Of a stretch of DNA of 51,894 nucleotides, positions 8,004 through 15,875 are shown in pieces (position 1 is the first letter of the stretch; the number at the start of each line of letters is the position of its first letter). The stretch covers positions 173,809-225,702 of the forward strand of contig CABJAM010000009.1 of assembly GCA_902363555.1 (NCBI GenBank), given 5' to 3'. This stretch comes from Lachnospiraceae bacterium (lineage in GTDB: Bacteria > Bacillota > Clostridia > Lachnospirales > Lachnospiraceae). The position numbers were made by a program, and so were the translations under genes. Under the pieces are notes generated by a model that ran no database searches, had not been told where the DNA came from, and was given only the letters and a program-made list of their open reading frames with translations.

Positions 8004-9269
8004 ATGGAGTTATCAAAGGTAAGAATAAAAAATTTTCGCGGTATTGAAGATCTTGAAATTGAATTTAAACCTGGATTTAATTTGATCAAAGGTGAGAATG
8101 GTAAAGGAAAAACATCCATTCTGGAAGCCATAGCGGTTGGTCTTGGCGGTTTTATTGCAGGCTTGGAAGGTGTTAATACCAGACATTTTACATTGGATGA
8201 GGTTCGTACAGAGTTCTATAAGGTAGGGGATGGCTCCTATGGGAAAAAAAATCATGTTCCAGTAGAGGTTTTGATGATTGCTGATTTATATGGAAGGCAA
8301 TTTGAGTGGACACGGAGAAAAAACAGTATTAAAGCATCGAGAAGTACTATACAACCAAGGAATATATGTAAAGAAGCAGAAAAAATGGCGGAGGAAATAA
8401 CAACAGAATTACCAGTGTTGATATATCTCGGTGCAGGAAGAGTCTGGACACAGAAAAGAGAAAAGGTTGAGAATGTTTTTCGAAAACAATATTTTCGTAC
8501 AGTAGGATATACGGATGCTTTAGTGGAAGCATCCAATGTGAAACTACTGATGAATTGGTGTGTAAAAATGGAACAGATCGCATGGCAGAAGGGGAAAAAT
8601 ATCGCTGAATATGAAGCAGTAAAGTGTGCAGTTGCAAAGTTTATGGATTTTATGGAGGAATGTGAAGGGCATAAGGTATTTTATGATAAACAAGAAGAAC
8701 AATTAATGTACCAGACCGGGAACGAAGTGCTGACCATCACGCAGTTGAGTGCTGGATATCAATCATTGATATGGACTGTATTAGATATTGCTTATCGTAT
8801 GGCTGTACTTAATCCATATAAATTGGAAAAAATTGCTGAGACAAAGGGCGTTGTTTTAATTGATGAATTAGATATGCATTTGCATCCAAGGTGGCAATGG
8901 AATGTTATCGGTGCATTGCAACATACGTTTCCAAATATCCAGTTTATCGCGGCAACACATGCTCCAGTATTATTTGCATCTAATAAGAATGTATGGGTGA
9001 TTGATGTGGATGGTGATGTAACTGGATATGAATATTCTCATTACGGAATAGATGTGAATACGTCAATGTCTGTATATCAGGGGATAAAGGAGATTCCCAA
9101 AAAGGTCCAGGCACAGGTGGAAGCCTTTTGCGAAAATATGGATCACGAGAATTATGAGGCAGCCCGGAAAATCTTGGAACGGTTGGAGAGAGATACAGCG
9201 CCTACGCATCCATTGTTAGTGGAATTACGTACAAGGTATGAATTTGAAACAACAAATTGGGAGGAATAA
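8004..9269 (+). CDS. ptuA: Septu system ATPase, PtuA-like
   Basis: A 421-aa ABC/SMC-type ATPase of the RecF-like AAA_23/AAA_21 class. The N-terminus MELSKVRIKNFRGIEDLEIE is the usual start of this class. Walker A is GENGKGKT (30-37), the signature LSAGYQSL starts at 248, Walker B is VVLIDELDMHLHP (Asp287, Glu288), and the switch histidine lies in AATHAPVL. In Septu, PtuA forms a complex with the HNH nuclease PtuB and regulates its DNA cleavage. The next gene is a PtuB-like nuclease starting immediately after this stop, which supports the assignment. AAGGAG lies 10 nt upstream of the ATG. The gap to the helicase gene is 56 bp with no terminator, so the three genes are probably co-transcribed. 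There is no reverse transcriptase, so this is not a retron-linked form. Confidence 0.88.
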   Translation: MELSKVRIKNFRGIEDLEIEFKPGFNLIKGENGKGKTSILEAIAVGLGGFIAGLEGVNTRHFTLDEVRTEFYKVGDGSYGKKNHVPVEVLMIADLYGRQFEWTRRKNSIKASRSTIQPRNICKEAEKMAEEITTELPVLIYLGAGRVWTQKREKVENVFRKQYFRTVGYTDALVEASNVKLLMNWCVKMEQIAWQKGKNIAEYEAVKCAVAKFMDFMEECEGHKVFYDKQEEQLMYQTGNEVLTITQLSAGYQSLIWTVLDIAYRMAVLNPYKLEKIAETKGVVLIDELDMHLHPRWQWNVIGALQHTFPNIQFIAATHAPVLFASNKNVWVIDVDGDVTGYEYSHYGIDVNTSMSVYQGIKEIPKKVQAQVEAFCENMDHENYEAARKILERLERDTAPTHPLLVELRTRYEFETTNWEE

Positions 9270-9920
9270 ATGATTTATATAGAAAAGGGTAAGGAGCCAG
9301 AATCCCTGACTGCATATAAAAAGAAAAAACATGCTTATTTTGATGGATGTAATAAAGAAGATATTAGAAATAGTTTATTACGGGAACAGGGGTATCTCTG
9401 CGCATATTGCATGAGACGGATTGAAAAAATGCATATGAAAATTGAGCATTGGTACCCGGAATGTGACCTGTCAGCAACAGAGACTCTTGATTATGGGAAT
9501 ATGCTTGGATGTTGTACAGGTCATATAGAAGGCTCCAGGGGCAGCGATGATACATGTGATACGCATAAAGGTAATCGCCACATTAAAATAAATCCATTAG
9601 ATAGAAACGTGTTACAATACATAAAATATAAATCAGCATCTGGAAGAATATATTCGGAGGATATAGAAATAGAAAAAGATTTAAATGATACGCTTAACTT
9701 GAATGCTGACAGACATATGCTGATGATTAATCGAAAACAATTATTGAATCAGCTCATTTTGGAATTAAGTAAAATACAGAAAAACGGTGTATGGAATAAA
9801 ACTATCCTGGAGAAAGTTAAAAATAAGTATGAGAGTACGGATGCTGCCGGAATGAAAAAAGAATTTGTTGGAATTGCAATTTGGTATATTGATAAAAAAT
9901 TAAAAGCAGCAGGAAAATAA
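9270..9920 (+). CDS. ptuB: Septu system HNH endonuclease, PtuB-like (TIGR02646-type)
   Basis: A 216-aa HNH nuclease. The zinc-binding pair CAYC (Cys44, Cys47) is followed by the catalytic motif IEHWYPE (His60), then NMLGCC (Asn77, Cys81/82) and CDTHKGN (Cys96, His99, Asn102). This spacing is typical of the PtuB/TIGR02646 group, which acts as the DNA-cutting subunit of Septu and of the retron Ec78 effector. The ATG directly follows the ptuA stop codon and is preceded by GGGAGG at the end of ptuA, so translation is coupled. Codon use is AT-rich like the two upstream genes and unlike the regulator gene 28 bp downstream. Confidence 0.88.
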   Translation: MIYIEKGKEPESLTAYKKKKHAYFDGCNKEDIRNSLLREQGYLCAYCMRRIEKMHMKIEHWYPECDLSATETLDYGNMLGCCTGHIEGSRGSDDTCDTHKGNRHIKINPLDRNVLQYIKYKSASGRIYSEDIEIEKDLNDTLNLNADRHMLMINRKQLLNQLILELSKIQKNGVWNKTILEKVKNKYESTDAAGMKKEFVGIAIWYIDKKLKAAGK

Positions 9921-9948
9921 CTGAGGATCCTATGAAGGGAGGACGCCC

Positions 9949-10674
9949 ATGGCCCTTATTTTATTAGTTGAAGACGAGCCAGGTGCAGTTGCACTCATGC
10001 GCCGGTATATTGAAAAAGAATCATCTGAACACAAGCTTGCAGCATTTGCAAAGGCAGCCGAGGCGCTTTCCTTTGCTGAGAAAAGCAAGGTTGATCTATT
10101 CATTTTAGATATACAGCTTTTGGATTACCGGGGAACCGAGCTGGCAAGACAACTGCGTGCCATGCCGGAATATCGGTTTACCCCGATCCTTTTCACCACG
10201 GAGCTGGCCGGGGAGGAATTATCTGCCTATCGGGAAATTAAATGCTATGATTTTCTGGTAAAGCCTTTCGCGGAGGCCGAATTTCAAAAGACATTTCAAG
10301 CGGTCCTGGAGATGGGGGAGCAGATACAGACTGCTCCGGAAATTTTGCGGATTGAGCAGAAGCAGTTTTTATTTGAATACGAAATCAGAAATATCCTCTA
10401 CATTGAATCTTTTGGAAAAAGGCTTTTGATTCATACAGCACAAAACGGCGGAAGCGAAGTAACTGATCAGATTTCTGGTTACAGCCTGTCCAGACTGCTG
10501 AGCATGGTGCCCCGGAACCGGCTGCTGCAATGCCATAAAAGCTTTTTGGTCAATCCGGTCCATATTTATAAAATAGACAAGGCAAACCGCCTGCTTTACC
10601 TGAAGGATTGTAAAACTGCAATCCCAATCGGTGAGAAATATCAAAAAGCAGTGTTTGAGCGTGAACGGCCATGA
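9949..10674 (+). CDS. LytTR-family response regulator
   Basis: A 241-aa regulator of the LytR/AlgR/AgrA class. The receiver domain shows the acidic pair in VEDEP, the phosphoacceptor Asp54 in FILDIQ, and the conserved Lys105 in LVKPF. The C-terminal LytTR DNA-binding domain (about 130-235) contains YIESFGKRLLIHT and RCHKSFLVN-like residues (QCHKSFLVNP). It overlaps the downstream kinase gene by 4 bp (ATGA), so the pair is translationally coupled. GGGAGG lies 8 nt upstream of the ATG. It probably controls the ABC transporter genes that follow, by analogy with bacteriocin or peptide-resistance loci. Confidence 0.92.
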   Translation: MALILLVEDEPGAVALMRRYIEKESSEHKLAAFAKAAEALSFAEKSKVDLFILDIQLLDYRGTELARQLRAMPEYRFTPILFTTELAGEELSAYREIKCYDFLVKPFAEAEFQKTFQAVLEMGEQIQTAPEILRIEQKQFLFEYEIRNILYIESFGKRLLIHTAQNGGSEVTDQISGYSLSRLLSMVPRNRLLQCHKSFLVNPVHIYKIDKANRLLYLKDCKTAIPIGEKYQKAVFERERP

Positions 10675-11963
10675 CATTTTCTGTTTTTTTTCAGAGTGTA
10701 TTGGATGGGCTTCTTCTGTCTCTTTCAAGTCTTGGCCTGCTGGGCCGGTCACGGAGGAAGCCGGACCAACTGCTGCCTCTGCTGTTTACCGGCGTCTGCC
10801 TGCTTTCCCGCCTGGGGCTGGGGGACCATGACGCCGAAATGGCGTATGCTGTGCTTCCGGTGGATCATATTGTGGCGTTTCTTTTTCTTTTCCTCGGCGT
10901 GCTGCTGTTAAACAGCCTGTGGTTTCAAAAGAGCGAGGGGCATACGATTTTTGGTACGGCTGCCGCCTTTGCATTGTACCTTTTACTGCGGGAGCTTAGC
11001 TTACTGTTTCTAGCCCTGTGCGGTCTGACAGAGCCTGCATGGTATCTTTATGTGGGCCGGGTGCTGCCCCTTGGCCTGTGGCTGGTGCTTTGGAGCACGG
11101 GGGCGCTCCGATGGCTGAGAAACCGGCTGGCGGATAGTGACCCCGTTATTTGTATTGTGTGCAGTAATACGGCGGTGCTGCTTTTACTGCAGCTTATCCT
11201 GTTTCGGTTTGACTTTTCTGCAATGCAGCGCTGGCTGTGGGTGACCGTGGGCGTGGTGGGGCTGCTGGCCGCCTGTGATGTGACCGCCATGCTCCTTCGG
11301 CAGTACCGTATGCAGGCTCAGCGGCGGACCGCCATGCTGGAGCAGTATCTTCCGCTTGTGGAAGAACTGATCGAACAGGTGCGGGCGCGCCAGCATGACT
11401 TTAACAATCAGATGATGGCGGTCTCGGCAGCGGTTTCCACGGCCCACGATTTAGCAGAAGCGCAGGAGGCGGTCACGTCTCTGCTCCAGCATGTAAGGCT
11501 GGACGGCGCAGATAAGGAGTTATTAAAGTGTGACAGTAAAGTGATCAGCGGGCTTTTATTTGGAAAAGTGAAGCAGGCGGAATTAAAACAGATCCGAGTG
11601 GAAGTGACGATAGCAGGCGCATTTCTCCACCGCGCCCTGTCTGAGGCTGACTGGGTGGAGCTGATCGCCATTTTGCTGGACAATGCCATTGAGGCCGCCG
11701 CACCCGGTGATGTGCTTTACGCCAGAGCCATCGAGGAGGCGGAGGGGCTCCGGTTTTCTGTGTTAAATCCTCACAGGGCTTTATCCAATGCAGAATTTAT
11801 ACAGATGTTCCGGCGGGGCTGGTCTACGAAAGGGGAATCCGGGCACGGTTATGGTCTGTATAATGTCCGCCAGATCGTGGAAAGGCATGGCGGAAAGATT
11901 ATTACCGGCAATGACCGGCAAAACGGAATACCCTATATCACTATTGGGGTATTGGTTTCCTGA
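10671..11963 (+). CDS. Sensor histidine kinase, GHKL/AgrC-like
   Basis: A 430-aa membrane kinase. About 200 N-terminal residues form around six hydrophobic segments. The dimerisation/phosphoacceptor motif RQHDFNNQMM carries His242. The GHKL ATPase domain shows LLDNAIEAA (N box) and GHGYGLYNVRQIVERHGG (G2 box and last helix). This is the AgrC/ComD-like architecture used for sensing peptides or membrane-active compounds; the ligand here is unknown. Its start codon overlaps the regulator stop. The gene ends about 20 bp before a hairpin, and the ABC genes follow. Confidence 0.9.
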   Translation: MTFSVFFQSVLDGLLLSLSSLGLLGRSRRKPDQLLPLLFTGVCLLSRLGLGDHDAEMAYAVLPVDHIVAFLFLFLGVLLLNSLWFQKSEGHTIFGTAAAFALYLLLRELSLLFLALCGLTEPAWYLYVGRVLPLGLWLVLWSTGALRWLRNRLADSDPVICIVCSNTAVLLLLQLILFRFDFSAMQRWLWVTVGVVGLLAACDVTAMLLRQYRMQAQRRTAMLEQYLPLVEELIEQVRARQHDFNNQMMAVSAAVSTAHDLAEAQEAVTSLLQHVRLDGADKELLKCDSKVISGLLFGKVKQAELKQIRVEVTIAGAFLHRALSEADWVELIAILLDNAIEAAAPGDVLYARAIEEAEGLRFSVLNPHRALSNAEFIQMFRRGWSTKGESGHGYGLYNVRQIVERHGGKIITGNDRQNGIPYITIGVLVS

Positions 11964-11983
11964 AAATTAAAGCATATGATTGC

Positions 11984-12024
11984 GGGGTTTTATGGGGCGG
12001 GCCGTTTCGTTCCCATAAAACCCC
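11984..12024 (+). terminator. Hairpin downstream of the kinase gene
   Basis: A perfect 13-bp stem (11984-11996 with 12012-12024) with a 15-nt loop, followed by a weak T-rich run. It probably terminates or attenuates transcription between the two-component system and the transporter genes. The U-tract is poor, so efficiency is uncertain. Confidence 0.6.
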
Positions 12025-12112
12025 TGTTTGTTCCCAGGGCCTTGTCTTTATGGCGGAGGATGCTAATATAAGGGGGTAAGTACATAAAATCCGACTGAAA
12101 GGAAGTGCACAT

Positions 12113-12874
12113 ATGCGAAATTTTATATTAGAAGGGAAGAAAATAGCCAGACCGGTACTTGTCACAACATGTCTCCTTACGCTGCTGGCCTGTATTCTTT
12201 CCTGTACCCTGTATCGCCAGTATTCCATCCAATTTGAGCTCGACCCATGGGAGATCGGTACGGAGTTTTTAAGCCTTTTGTTTCCTCTGTTTGTTACCAT
12301 TCCGATTTGCTGGCAGCTTTACTATGAACGCCGGAATCGTTTTCTCACCTACACTCTGCCCCGGATTAGCAGGCGCCGCTATTTGTTTACAAAGTGGTGT
12401 GCATGTGCGGTATCGGCATTTATCATTATTACGATACCCTATGCTATCTCCGCCCTGTTTGCGCTGTACGTCAGGGCGCCGCAGGCGCTTTGGCCGCTTC
12501 CCGAGGGCTATTCTCGTATATTCCTGAACCTGTATGCAAATACGCCCGTTCTCTATGCATTATTACTTTCTATGTGGAAGGGGCTGCTGGGCATCCTGAC
12601 CATGACCTTTGGTTTTGTACTGGCTCTTTATGGCAGCAATATATTTGTCATCCTGACAGGTCCGTTTATCTATGTTACTTTGGAGAATTTCATTTGGGCG
12701 ATCCTTGGTTTGCCGGGGTTTCGTTTTGTCACAGCCTTTGAGCCCACCAGTCTGAGTGACCAGGCTGTCCACGCCACATCATTTGTTGTTGGGCCGGCTC
12801 TGATGTGTATTGTCATGGGAATGGTGGCGTCCTTCTTTCAAAAGGTGAAGAAACGCTCCATTTACCAGGTGTGA
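12113..12874 (+). CDS. ABC transporter permease subunit (ABC-2-like)
   Basis: A 253-aa membrane protein with about six hydrophobic segments and a short cytoplasmic N-terminus (MRNFILEGKKIARPV). It begins after AAGGAAG at a normal distance. It is the first of three co-directional genes (permease, larger permease, ATPase) with 4- and 12-bp gaps, so it is one half of a heteromeric ABC transporter. Size and layout resemble LanE/LanG-type or other ABC-2 permeases that remove lantibiotics or peptides from the membrane. The substrate cannot be read from the sequence. Confidence 0.75.
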   Translation: MRNFILEGKKIARPVLVTTCLLTLLACILSCTLYRQYSIQFELDPWEIGTEFLSLLFPLFVTIPICWQLYYERRNRFLTYTLPRISRRRYLFTKWCACAVSAFIIITIPYAISALFALYVRAPQALWPLPEGYSRIFLNLYANTPVLYALLLSMWKGLLGILTMTFGFVLALYGSNIFVILTGPFIYVTLENFIWAILGLPGFRFVTAFEPTSLSDQAVHATSFVVGPALMCIVMGMVASFFQKVKKRSIYQV

Positions 12875-12878
12875 TCCG

Positions 12879-14363
12879 ATGCTGCGCCGTATATGGATGA
12901 AGGTTGGCCCGGGTAAGTTTTTCCTGCTTTTTGGGCTATCCCTTCTGTTTGGACTGAGTGAAAGGGCGGGCGCACAAAGCCCCCTTCCCATGCATTTGCT
13001 GGCAATCCTGAATGACCAGTATTATTTTGTTTTTGCTGTGCTCCCTGTTTTTTTGTTCCTCTGTACAAGTGTGATGGAGGACGACACGCTTTTGGTACTG
13101 GTGCGGTATGGAACGTATGGACGGTACTTTTTCCACAAATGGCGGGCGCTGTCGGTGCTCGCAGCGCTGCTCTGGCTTGGGCAGATGGCTGCGCTTTTGC
13201 TTTCCGGCCTGGGGCTTCCCATTGCCGGAGGCTGGCCGGGAGCATCGGGCGGGCAGTGGCAGGAAGTATTCACACTGCTGCGCGGGTATTTCCCATCGCC
13301 GTGGGCTGCGATTCTTGGCTGCGCCGGGCAAATGCTCCTGGGATACTGGCTGATCGCCCTGACGACCCTTTGTCTGGGCCACTTTTGCAGCCGGTCCATG
13401 GCAATCAAGCTGGTCATGGCGCTTTATTTATTCGCAGTTCTCTGGATCAAGCTGCCGGTCATGTCACGCCCGCCCTTTGTGTATTTGACGGGATTGAACC
13501 ATTGGGTGTTTCTGCTTCACAATCTGGCATACCCCTGGCGCCTGCCCCTGACCGCTGCGACCACGGCGGTTTTTACGGCGGGAATGTTTTGGCTTGTTGT
13601 CCGAAAATGGCGGTGGCGGCTTTTAATTACGTGGCGCGGTGGGCATGGTCTGGCTTCTTATTACCGTCATGTTCTGTTTACGGTAAAAAATGTGCTTATA
13701 CTGGCTGGCCTGATCCTTCTTGTGACGGCCTGGACCTGGGTCGCGGGGGGCGCACCGGAGGATTGTACGGACTGGCTGGTCCGCCTGTTTGCCGGACACG
13801 GCACTGGATATTTTTACCCCATGGGTCTTTTAATGCTGCTGGCCATGGAGTTACTTCCCCTGTGGCCGCTGGGGGTATTCTGTACCCAGGTCGTTGGGGA
13901 GCGCTCCGTATTTTTGACCGTCCGTCTGCGGCGGCGAAGACAGCTTCTTGGAGCGCTCCTTTGTACCGGGCTTTGCTGGATACTTTTGTATGGCTTTCTG
14001 CTGCTCCTTGCGGCCGTCATTCCGCCTCTGATGCTGGACTTTTCCCTGGATGCGGGTTTGATCATAACCGCAGTGGGGCTTAAACTTTTAGATGTTGCGT
14101 TTCAATTTCTGCTGCTCCTGTCCGTCCTCTGCGTGACGGGGCAGGCGACGGTCGGATTTGTGGCGCTGGTACTGTTACATTTTTTATGTGTGCTGCCCAT
14201 TTCATGGCTCCCGGCAGGACTTTCCAGTCTGGCACGGCTGAATCTTGCCCAGACCGGCGGAACTGTGCCGGGAATGGCTGCCGCTGCGTTACTGGCCGCC
14301 CTTTCCCTGGCACTGATCCTATGGCTTTACAGCCGGGGAGTCCGGCGGCTGTTCAATCATTAA
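12879..14363 (+). CDS. Large hydrophobic ABC transporter membrane subunit
   Basis: A 494-aa protein with about 11-12 hydrophobic segments, Trp/Leu-rich and markedly GC-rich. I recognise no specific family; its role follows from position. It starts 4 bp after the smaller permease and ends 12 bp before the ATPase gene. At twice the size of its partner, it could represent a fused pair of permease units. The ATG at 12879 has a weak Shine-Dalgarno, which fits coupling to the upstream gene. Confidence 0.65.
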   Translation: MLRRIWMKVGPGKFFLLFGLSLLFGLSERAGAQSPLPMHLLAILNDQYYFVFAVLPVFLFLCTSVMEDDTLLVLVRYGTYGRYFFHKWRALSVLAALLWLGQMAALLLSGLGLPIAGGWPGASGGQWQEVFTLLRGYFPSPWAAILGCAGQMLLGYWLIALTTLCLGHFCSRSMAIKLVMALYLFAVLWIKLPVMSRPPFVYLTGLNHWVFLLHNLAYPWRLPLTAATTAVFTAGMFWLVVRKWRWRLLITWRGGHGLASYYRHVLFTVKNVLILAGLILLVTAWTWVAGGAPEDCTDWLVRLFAGHGTGYFYPMGLLMLLAMELLPLWPLGVFCTQVVGERSVFLTVRLRRRRQLLGALLCTGLCWILLYGFLLLLAAVIPPLMLDFSLDAGLIITAVGLKLLDVAFQFLLLLSVLCVTGQATVGFVALVLLHFLCVLPISWLPAGLSSLARLNLAQTGGTVPGMAAAALLAALSLALILWLYSRGVRRLFNH

Positions 14364-14375
14364 GGAGGATAACCT

Positions 14376-15047
14376 ATGGAACCTATTATTTCATTAAACC
14401 AAGTAAGCAAGAGCTTTTCCGGGCGGCGTGTTTTGTCCGGTGTCTCTTTAAATATCGAAAAGGGGAGCACTGTTGGCATCGTTGGTAACAACGGAAGTGG
14501 AAAGTCGGTCCTGTTTAACATCATCTGTGGCTTTTACTCCCCGGACAGCGGACAGGTCTGCGTGCGAGGCAAGACTCTGGGAAAGGGCCGTGACTTTCCT
14601 GAAAACATGGGGGTGCTGATTAATTCCCCCGGCTTTATCGGCCTAAATACAGGCTTGCAGAATTTACGGTATCTGGCCGGCATCCGCGGCGTGGCCGGTG
14701 ATAAAGAAATCCGTCTGGCTATGCAGAAGGTAGGGCTTGATCCGGATGATAAAACAAAGGTCGAGCACTATTCTCTCGGGATGAAGCAGAAGCTGGGCAT
14801 CGCACAGGCCATTATGGAGGATCAGGATATACTCATTTTGGACGAGCCGTTTAATGCGCTCGACTATAAGACCTACAATGATACAAAAGAAATCATCCGC
14901 ATCCTCCAGGCAGAGGGGCGGACAATTCTGATGACCTCCCACAATTACGACGATCTGGAAACGCTTTGCACCCATATCTATGCGATCGATGAGGGAGAAC
15001 TGAGTGTTTTATCCGGTGAGGAAATGAAACAGCGATTTCGTGGGTAA
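14376..15047 (+). CDS. ABC transporter ATP-binding protein
   Basis: A 223-aa nucleotide-binding subunit. Walker A is GNNGSGKS (37-44), the signature YSLGMKQKLGIAQA is the SLGMKQK variant common in antibiotic and peptide exporters, Walker B is ILILDEPF, and the H-loop histidine is in MTSHN. It follows the two membrane proteins by 12 bp with AAGGAGG before the ATG. With them it would form an exporter or immunity pump controlled by the LytTR system upstream. Confidence 0.9.
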   Translation: MEPIISLNQVSKSFSGRRVLSGVSLNIEKGSTVGIVGNNGSGKSVLFNIICGFYSPDSGQVCVRGKTLGKGRDFPENMGVLINSPGFIGLNTGLQNLRYLAGIRGVAGDKEIRLAMQKVGLDPDDKTKVEHYSLGMKQKLGIAQAIMEDQDILILDEPFNALDYKTYNDTKEIIRILQAEGRTILMTSHNYDDLETLCTHIYAIDEGELSVLSGEEMKQRFRG

Positions 15048-15093
15048 ACGCGGCTTCCACCGTGTTTTTATGCGGATCATGCCACATTTTTAC

Positions 15094-15122
15094 TTGACAA
15101 TCCCTCCTAAAACCGCTATACT
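15094..15122 (+). promoter_or_regulatory. Promoter of the SRP RNA gene
   Basis: Consensus TTGACA (15094-15099), a 17-bp spacer and TATACT (15117-15122). The predicted start near 15129 gives a leader of about 40 nt before the mature SRP RNA, consistent with 5' processing. Confidence 0.85.
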
Positions 15123-15170
15123 GATTAAGCATATCGATTGAATTACCGATCGTAAAGATGTCATAAAGCT

Positions 15171-15435
15171 TCCGTGCAGCCGGGGAGATAGCGGTGCCCT
15201 GTACCTGCAATCCGCTACAGCAGGGGTGATGTCTTTGCTGAGGGTCGTTATCTGTAGAGCAGCCCTTTATAAGTGGCGTTGACGCCTGGGTCTTGCGCAA
15301 CAGAAACCTGTGAACCGTGTCAGGTCAGGAATGGAGCAGCACTAAGCAGGAACTTTTGTGTGCCGCGAGGGTGCCTGGGCCGAGTTAACTGTGAAGGTAA
15401 CGTTTATGGATGCGATTCGAAGCGAGACGCACGGA
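15171..15435 (+). ncRNA. ffs: Signal recognition particle RNA (large, Alu-domain-containing type)
   Basis: The 265-nt segment matches the Firmicutes scRNA pattern. The 5' end TCCGTGC (15171-15177) pairs with GCACGGA at the 3' end (15429-15435). Conserved blocks include AGCGGTGCCCTGTACCTGCA near the 5' Alu region, GTGGCGTTGACGC in the middle, and the helix 8 core GGTCAGGAATGGAGCAGC with a GGAA tetraloop. The RNA binds Ffh and targets membrane and secreted proteins. It lies upstream of dnaX-ybaB-recR as in other Firmicutes, here with a phosphofructokinase gene in between. Confidence 0.95.
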
Positions 15436-15507
15436 TTTAAAAATAAAATATATGCCGGAAGTCATCAGGCCCCATGGGCAGTGAAGGCGGCGTGAAAACT
15501 GTAAGTC

Positions 15508-15548
15508 AGGGTCATGTTAAACATATGTTTAATATGACCTGTTTTATT
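15508..15548 (+). terminator. Rho-independent terminator of the SRP RNA transcript
   Basis: A 13-bp stem (15510-15522 with 15527-15539, one G-U pair) and TGTTTTATTT at the 3' side. The palindromic element copy begins directly after the T-run. Confidence 0.85.
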
Positions 15549-15660
15549 TGCGCGAAGCAACGAGCCGCAAAGGGGAGCTGGCTCACCTTTGCGGCGACTG
15601 CCGCGACCGCCGGAGCGAAGCGGAGGTGGGTGCGCGAAGCGGAGGTGGGTGCGCGGGCCA
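15549..15660 (+). repeat. Dispersed two-hairpin palindromic element, copy A
   Basis: It starts with GCGCGAAGCAACGAGCC, then a stem-loop (CGCAAAGG pairing with CCTTTGCG), then GGCGACTGCCGCGA, then a second GC-rich segment in which a unit containing GCGGAGGTGGGTGCGCG is tandemly repeated. It begins right at the T-tract of the SRP RNA terminator. Related copies are at 22736, 45465 and (inverted, in a gene) 48985. The 3' boundary is approximate. Confidence 0.8.
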
Positions 15661-15707
15661 CGCGCCACAGTCAGTAGTTAAAATGCCGCAGTATTCAAAC
15701 AAAGGCA

Positions 15708-15736
15708 TTGAATTAATGTGTTATTTACTATATTAT
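15708..15736 (+). promoter_or_regulatory. Promoter of the phosphofructokinase gene
   Basis: TTGAAT (15708-15713), 17 bp, TATTAT (15731-15736). It predicts a leader of about 130 nt with GC-rich CCGGC/GCCGG hairpins near 15775-15825. A role for the leader in control is not established. Confidence 0.6.
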
Positions 15737-15875
15737 AAAAGAGTGAGCAGTGATACCCTATACTGTGCGGCACGTCCGGCAAAGGCCGGCGTGGGCTGCG
15801 GGCTGGCCGGAGGCTTGAGGATATTCCGGTCAACAGGGATTGCACGACAGAGTACTCGAAAGGAATGTGATTGGG

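Noticed and set aside
7948..9920. Retron of the Ec78 type
   Set aside because: PtuAB-like proteins serve as the effector of some retrons, but no reverse transcriptase gene and no msr-msd-like structured region is present upstream or downstream, so this is a stand-alone Septu pair with a helicase.
13139..14083. A 314-codon open frame overlapping the large ABC membrane subunit
   Set aside because: It is a frame shadow in GC-rich DNA; the other frame gives a coherent polytopic membrane protein fitting the operon spacing.
15555..15570. GCAACGAGC in the palindromic element matching the universal 16S rRNA segment
   Set aside because: Only nine bases match and the flanks do not resemble 16S rRNA, so it is not an rRNA fragment.
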